Shown here: positions 6,748-9,333 of the stretch, in pieces
Position numbering within the stretch: position 1 is the stretch's first letter
Layout of the letters: every line of letters begins with the position of its first letter
Assembly: GCA_030044375.1 (NCBI GenBank)
Contig: JASHVX010000073.1
Location: forward strand, 1 to 9,333
From: Nitrososphaerales archaeon
GTDB taxonomy: Archaea > Thermoproteota > Nitrososphaeria > Nitrososphaerales > Gagatemarchaeaceae
DNA length: 9,333 nucleotides
Direction: 5' to 3'
Made by a program: the position numbers and the translations under genes
Notes under the pieces: model-generated
Told to the model about the DNA's origin: nothing
The model's input: the letters and a program-made list of their open reading frames with translations, nothing else
The model's database searches: none

Positions 6748-7735
6748 TGCTCTCCCTCCCTGTCCCGCCGACCGAGCTGATGAACACGTCCTCAAGGGTG
6801 TTCTTCCTGATGGTGAGCCAGTCCATCTGCACGCCGGCGGACTGGGACAGCTCCAAGACGCGCTGGAGCGTCCCCTTCGGGTCGTCGGTGAGGATGACGG
6901 CCGAGTTGCCTTCAGACTTCACCTCGCACCCGACGAGCCTGTCCCTCAGGGCGGCGAAGAAGCCGGCGGCGTCCCCGCCGGTCAGCGTCACCTCCACTGT
7001 CTTCTTGCCTCCGTAGAGCCGCTTCAGGTTCTCGACGGTGTCCATCGCGAGGATCTTCCCCTGGTCGACGACGGCCACCCTGTCGCACACGTAGTCGGCC
7101 TCCTCCAGGTTGTGGGTCGTGAAGACGACGGTCAGCCCCTGCCGCGCCCTCTCCCGCACCGAGTCGAGCAGTTCTCGGCGCATTATCACGTCGAGGCCTG
7201 TGGTGGGCTCGTCCAGGAAGAGAATGTCCATATCGTGCATGAACTCGCGTGCCACCTGGACGCGGCGTTTCTGGCCGCCCGACAGGTCGAAGGCTCGCTG
7301 CTTCCTGACGTCCTGCAGCCCGAACGCCTTGATCAGCTCCTCCCTGCGCTGCAGGCTGACGCTGCTCGGGACGCTCCACAGCACGCCGTAGATGTCGAAG
7401 TTCCCCTGGACGGTCGAGAAGTCGAAGGACTCGCCCTGCTGGACGACGCCGATCCTGGTCCTGATTTTCCTTCCTTCGCGCGAGGGGTCCATCCCTAGGA
7501 TGCTCAGGTTCCCGGAGGTGGGCCGGATTAGCGTAGTTAGCGCCTTGATGAGGGTCGTCTTCCCGGCGCCGTTCTTCCCGAGGAGCCCGAAGATCTCACC
7601 CTTCTTGACCGAGAAGGTCAGGCCGTCCAAAGCGAAGCGCTTCCCGTCGTACGAGTGCTTCAGGTTCTCGACGGCGATCACCGGCTGGGCGGTGGTCTGG
7701 CTCATCTGAGCGCCCCCGCGCGGACCAACTGCCAT
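6734..7735 (-). CDS. ABC transporter ATP-binding protein (DrrA-like)
   Basis: The nucleotide-binding subunit that powers the adjacent ABC-2 permease. All motifs are intact: Walker A GKNGAGKTT (53-61), Q-loop Gln99-Gln100, signature LSGGQKRR (151-158), Walker B ILFLDEP (171-177), D-loop GLD (180-182) and switch His208 in TTHNLEEAD. A C-terminal extension of about 100 residues ends with TLEDVFI, the typical DrrA/NodI family tail. The protein has 333 residues from ATG 7735. An AAGGA ribosome-site-like run is 5 bases before that ATG. ATG 7705 (MSQTTAQP) would give 323 residues and remains possible, since the first ten residues lie outside the domain. It follows the four-helix protein gene by 75 bases and overlaps the permease. 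The transported substrate is unknown. Confidence 0.93.
   Translation of the reverse strand: MAVGPRGGAQMSQTTAQPVIAVENLKHSYDGKRFALDGLTFSVKKGEIFGLLGKNGAGKTTLIKALTTLIRPTSGNLSILGMDPSREGRKIRTRIGVVQQGESFDFSTVQGNFDIYGVLWSVPSSVSLQRREELIKAFGLQDVRKQRAFDLSGGQKRRVQVAREFMHDMDILFLDEPTTGLDVIMRRELLDSVRERARQGLTVVFTTHNLEEADYVCDRVAVVDQGKILAMDTVENLKRLYGGKKTVEVTLTGGDAAGFFAALRDRLVGCEVKSEGNSAVILTDDPKGTLQRVLELSQSAGVQMDWLTIRKNTLEDVFISSVGGTGRESNGHS
6755..6759 (-). promoter_or_regulatory. Ribosome binding site of the ABC permease
   Basis: GGAGG on the minus strand lies 7 bases before ATG 6747, inside the 3' end of the ATPase gene. It decides the permease start over the longer open frame beginning at 6795. Confidence 0.6.
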
Positions 7736-7810
7736 GCTTGTCCTTCCCTAGAGCTCTCTCTTGCGATAGAGTCGGCTGAGGCCCCGGTCCGGCTCGGGCC
7801 GTGCGGAGGT
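7736..7810 (-). other. 75-base spacer between the four-helix protein and the ATPase
   Basis: This is the only real gap in the minus-strand operon. It holds a GC-rich inverted repeat, GGCCC at 7780-7784 pairing with GGGCC at 7796-7800, and the 8-bp palindrome AGAGCTCT at 7750-7757. No TATA-like box is evident, so read-through from upstream is more likely than a separate promoter. The hairpin could tune expression of the ATPase and permease relative to the upstream genes, but this is speculative. Confidence 0.3.
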
Positions 7811-9142
7811 TCAGGCATACTTCCCCAGAGCCTCCTCTGTAGCTGACAGCATCTCGTCCAGGTCGATTGGGACGCCCTTGATGACGTCTTGCACGTGCTT
7901 CTTCGCTTCCTCGGTGAAGACGCTCCTGAGGTCGCGTGCGAGGCCTGGCGAGTCGGTGCTCTTCTTCGAGCCGTTCTCGGTCCTGAAGACGACGAGATTC
8001 TCGGTGACGTTGAGCGTGAACTTCCTGGTGTCGAGGGTCATCTTCTCCTTGCCCACATGCAGAGTGTGGAGGGGAGAGAACGTCTTCACCTCTGAGGGCG
8101 AGTAGACGAAGCCGTCCGCGCCGACAGTGAGTTTCATCGAGTCACCCTGCATCCAGAGCGAGCTCCCGTTCCACTTCGCCGAGGTGCCCCCCTCAGAGGC
8201 CCGCAGGTATGAGGGGTCGTTGACCCCCCTTGCGAGCCAGGAAGCCTTGTGGTGGCGGGGACCGTCGTTGTCAGAGTCGATCTCGAACGACCCTATCCTG
8301 ACGCTCTCGCCGTCTGGCCCCTTCCGTATCCGGATCGGGCCCACGTCGACCGACTCGCCGAACCAGTCTTCGTCGATGTGCACGAAGGGCAGGTCTATCG
8401 TGCCGCGAGAGCCTTCCTTGGAGACGGCCTGGTCAATCCGGGCGCCCTGGATCAGCTGTTCGACGCTCTTGCCGGTCAACCTGGCCACGCTGTCCTTCCC
8501 AGCTCTCTCACCCCTGAAGGGGATGCCGAAGGTGGTCATCGGACCTGTGAAGGTGACGTTCACGGGACCCATCGGGGTCTCGAAGGAGGCCCGCAGGTCG
8601 CCGTAAAGAACGCAGCCGACGACCCTTCCTGACCTGGCGATGGGAAGGGCTATGGAGTCAGCCTTCGCCGATAGCCTCGTCCTTTCAGCAGGCACGTCGG
8701 AGTTGGCAGGCACCAAGATCGCAGGTTTGGTAGCGTAGACCCCGTGCCTCCTTGGCGCCACCGCATGCGCGACGAACCCGAGGAGACCGGTCGCTATGAC
8801 TAGTATGACTAGGTTCGCAATCTGGTCGGAGACGACCTTGGGGACGGTGTCGACCCATCCCAGGAACCAGATCAGTATGATTATGATGATGAAGCCGGCA
8901 GCCACGTTCCCCAGGAAGCTCGAGACGGCCCTGGCCGCCCCCGCGCGCGTTCTCGTATTGAAGGCGAGGCTGAGCAGGACCAGCGTGAAGCTGGTGGCAA
9001 GGATGTCAGTCGAATACTGGGATATCGACAGCGGGCCGCGTATCAGCCAGACCAGGAGCAGCAGCGCTGCCATGGCCCCGAACGCGGAAGCCAGCCTACG
9101 GGTTATCAGCGACGAGCTCTTCTCGCGGCCTATCTCAATCAA
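7811..9142 (-). CDS. Unrecognised protein with four membrane helices and a large soluble domain
   Basis: I do not recognise a family for this 443-residue protein. Four hydrophobic segments lie at about 18-35, 47-61, 77-97 and 108-129. Positive residues flank the ends RR (15-16), TRTRAGAAR (63-71) and PRRH (130-133), so the positive-inside rule puts the N-terminus and the C-terminal domain of about 310 residues in the cytoplasm. That domain looks beta-rich, with many short alternating strands (VDVGPIRIR, VRIGSFEID, FTLNVTENLVVF), and ends in a charged helical tail. No cysteine pairs, nucleotide-binding motif or histidine-kinase motif is visible. The start is TTG 9142, supported by GGAGG 8 bases upstream; it overlaps the regulator gene by 8 bases. 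Position between a winged-helix regulator and an ABC exporter suggests a membrane sensor or accessory factor. This role is inference only. Confidence 0.85.
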   Translation of the reverse strand: MIEIGREKSSSLITRRLASAFGAMAALLLLVWLIRGPLSISQYSTDILATSFTLVLLSLAFNTRTRAGAARAVSSFLGNVAAGFIIIIILIWFLGWVDTVPKVVSDQIANLVILVIATGLLGFVAHAVAPRRHGVYATKPAILVPANSDVPAERTRLSAKADSIALPIARSGRVVGCVLYGDLRASFETPMGPVNVTFTGPMTTFGIPFRGERAGKDSVARLTGKSVEQLIQGARIDQAVSKEGSRGTIDLPFVHIDEDWFGESVDVGPIRIRKGPDGESVRIGSFEIDSDNDGPRHHKASWLARGVNDPSYLRASEGGTSAKWNGSSLWMQGDSMKLTVGADGFVYSPSEVKTFSPLHTLHVGKEKMTLDTRKFTLNVTENLVVFRTENGSKKSTDSPGLARDLRSVFTEEAKKHVQDVIKGVPIDLDEMLSATEEALGKYA

Positions 9143-9333
9143 CCTTCTCCCCTCCCAAGGCTTCGTTCATCAGTGCCAGCGTCCTCACGAGCAGGCGTCC
9201 CCTCTTCGTCAGCTGGTACCCTCCTTCGTCCCCGTGCGAGACCAGACCCATCCCCAGCAGGCTCTTGAGGTGGTGCGAGACGGACGCTCCTTCGAGGGCG
9301 GTCGCACTCTTGAGGTCAGAGAAGGACCTGTCT
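9135..9333 (-). CDS. ArsR-like winged-helix transcriptional regulator, C-terminal part
   Basis: Only the last 65 or so residues are in the window; the gene continues beyond the edge. The visible part is a winged helix-turn-helix: RSFSDLKSATAL, then the recognition helix ASVSHHLKSLLGMGLV, a wing (SHGDEGGYQLTKRG) and a final helix LLVRTLALMNEAL. This order is typical of ArsR/HTH_20-like regulators common in archaea. The stop codon overlaps the TTG start of the four-helix membrane protein by 8 bases, so the two are translated together. It probably controls its own operon, but neither the ligand nor the operator can be seen. Metal-binding cysteines of classical ArsR sensors are not in the visible part. 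The missing N-terminus prevents a firmer family call. Confidence 0.75.
   Translation of the reverse strand, partial: DRSFSDLKSATALEGASVSHHLKSLLGMGLVSHGDEGGYQLTKRGRLLVRTLALMNEALGGEKVD
9151..9155 (-). promoter_or_regulatory. Ribosome binding site deciding the TTG start of the four-helix protein
   Basis: GGAGG on the minus strand lies 8 bases before TTG 9142, within the end of the regulator gene. The next methionine is at residue 24, inside the first membrane helix, so the TTG is the best start. Confidence 0.6.

Noticed and set aside
6731..7498. Plus-strand open frame of 255 codons opposite the ABC ATPase
   Set aside because: The minus strand carries all ABC motifs in order. The plus-strand translation is a low-information mirror with no recognisable domain.
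8127..8632. Plus-strand open frames opposite the four-helix membrane protein
   Set aside because: The minus-strand gene has a ribosome site, membrane helices and operon context. The plus-strand frames have none and are likely shadows.

Overview
The window looks like chromosomal DNA of a GC-rich prokaryote, most likely an archaeon. I infer this from three points. First, the leading genes of transcription units have TATA-like boxes about 32-38 bp upstream of their start codons and little or no room for a Shine-Dalgarno site, while genes inside operons have strong GGAGG sites. Second, GTG and TTG starts are used. Third, the first gene is a homocitrate-synthase-like enzyme fused to a C-terminal Lrp/AsnC-type RAM domain, an arrangement known from Sulfolobales homocitrate synthase. 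The exact lineage cannot be read from the sequence. There are nine protein genes, the last cut by the window edge. I saw no RNA genes, mobile elements, CRISPR arrays or large repeats.

Region 1 (1-3575, plus strand) is a tight three-gene operon. It encodes a DRE-TIM acyltransferase (homocitrate / 2-isopropylmalate synthase type) with a RAM domain, then the large and small subunits of a 3-isopropylmalate dehydratase (LeuC, LeuD). The dehydratase has the long bacterial form. The acyltransferase and LeuD both differ from their families at normally conserved positions, so the substrate is uncertain: leucine, lysine/2-oxoadipate, or another 2-oxoacid chain-elongation step. No dehydrogenase of the LeuB/HICDH type is present. 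Upstream are a TATA-like box and a perfect 12-bp palindrome that could be an operator.

Region 2 (3680-5960) holds a minus-strand S9-family (prolyl oligopeptidase / acylaminoacyl peptidase type) serine peptidase and, divergent from it, a small plus-strand YCII-like protein. Each has its own TATA-like box in the 136-bp spacer.

Region 3 (5968-9333, minus strand) reads as one operon. In transcription order it has a partial ArsR-like winged-helix regulator, an unrecognised protein with four membrane segments and a large soluble domain predicted to be cytoplasmic, an ABC-2 type ATPase, and its permease. The regulator/membrane-protein and ATPase/permease pairs overlap. The layout suggests a regulated export module, with the four-helix protein as its least understood part.
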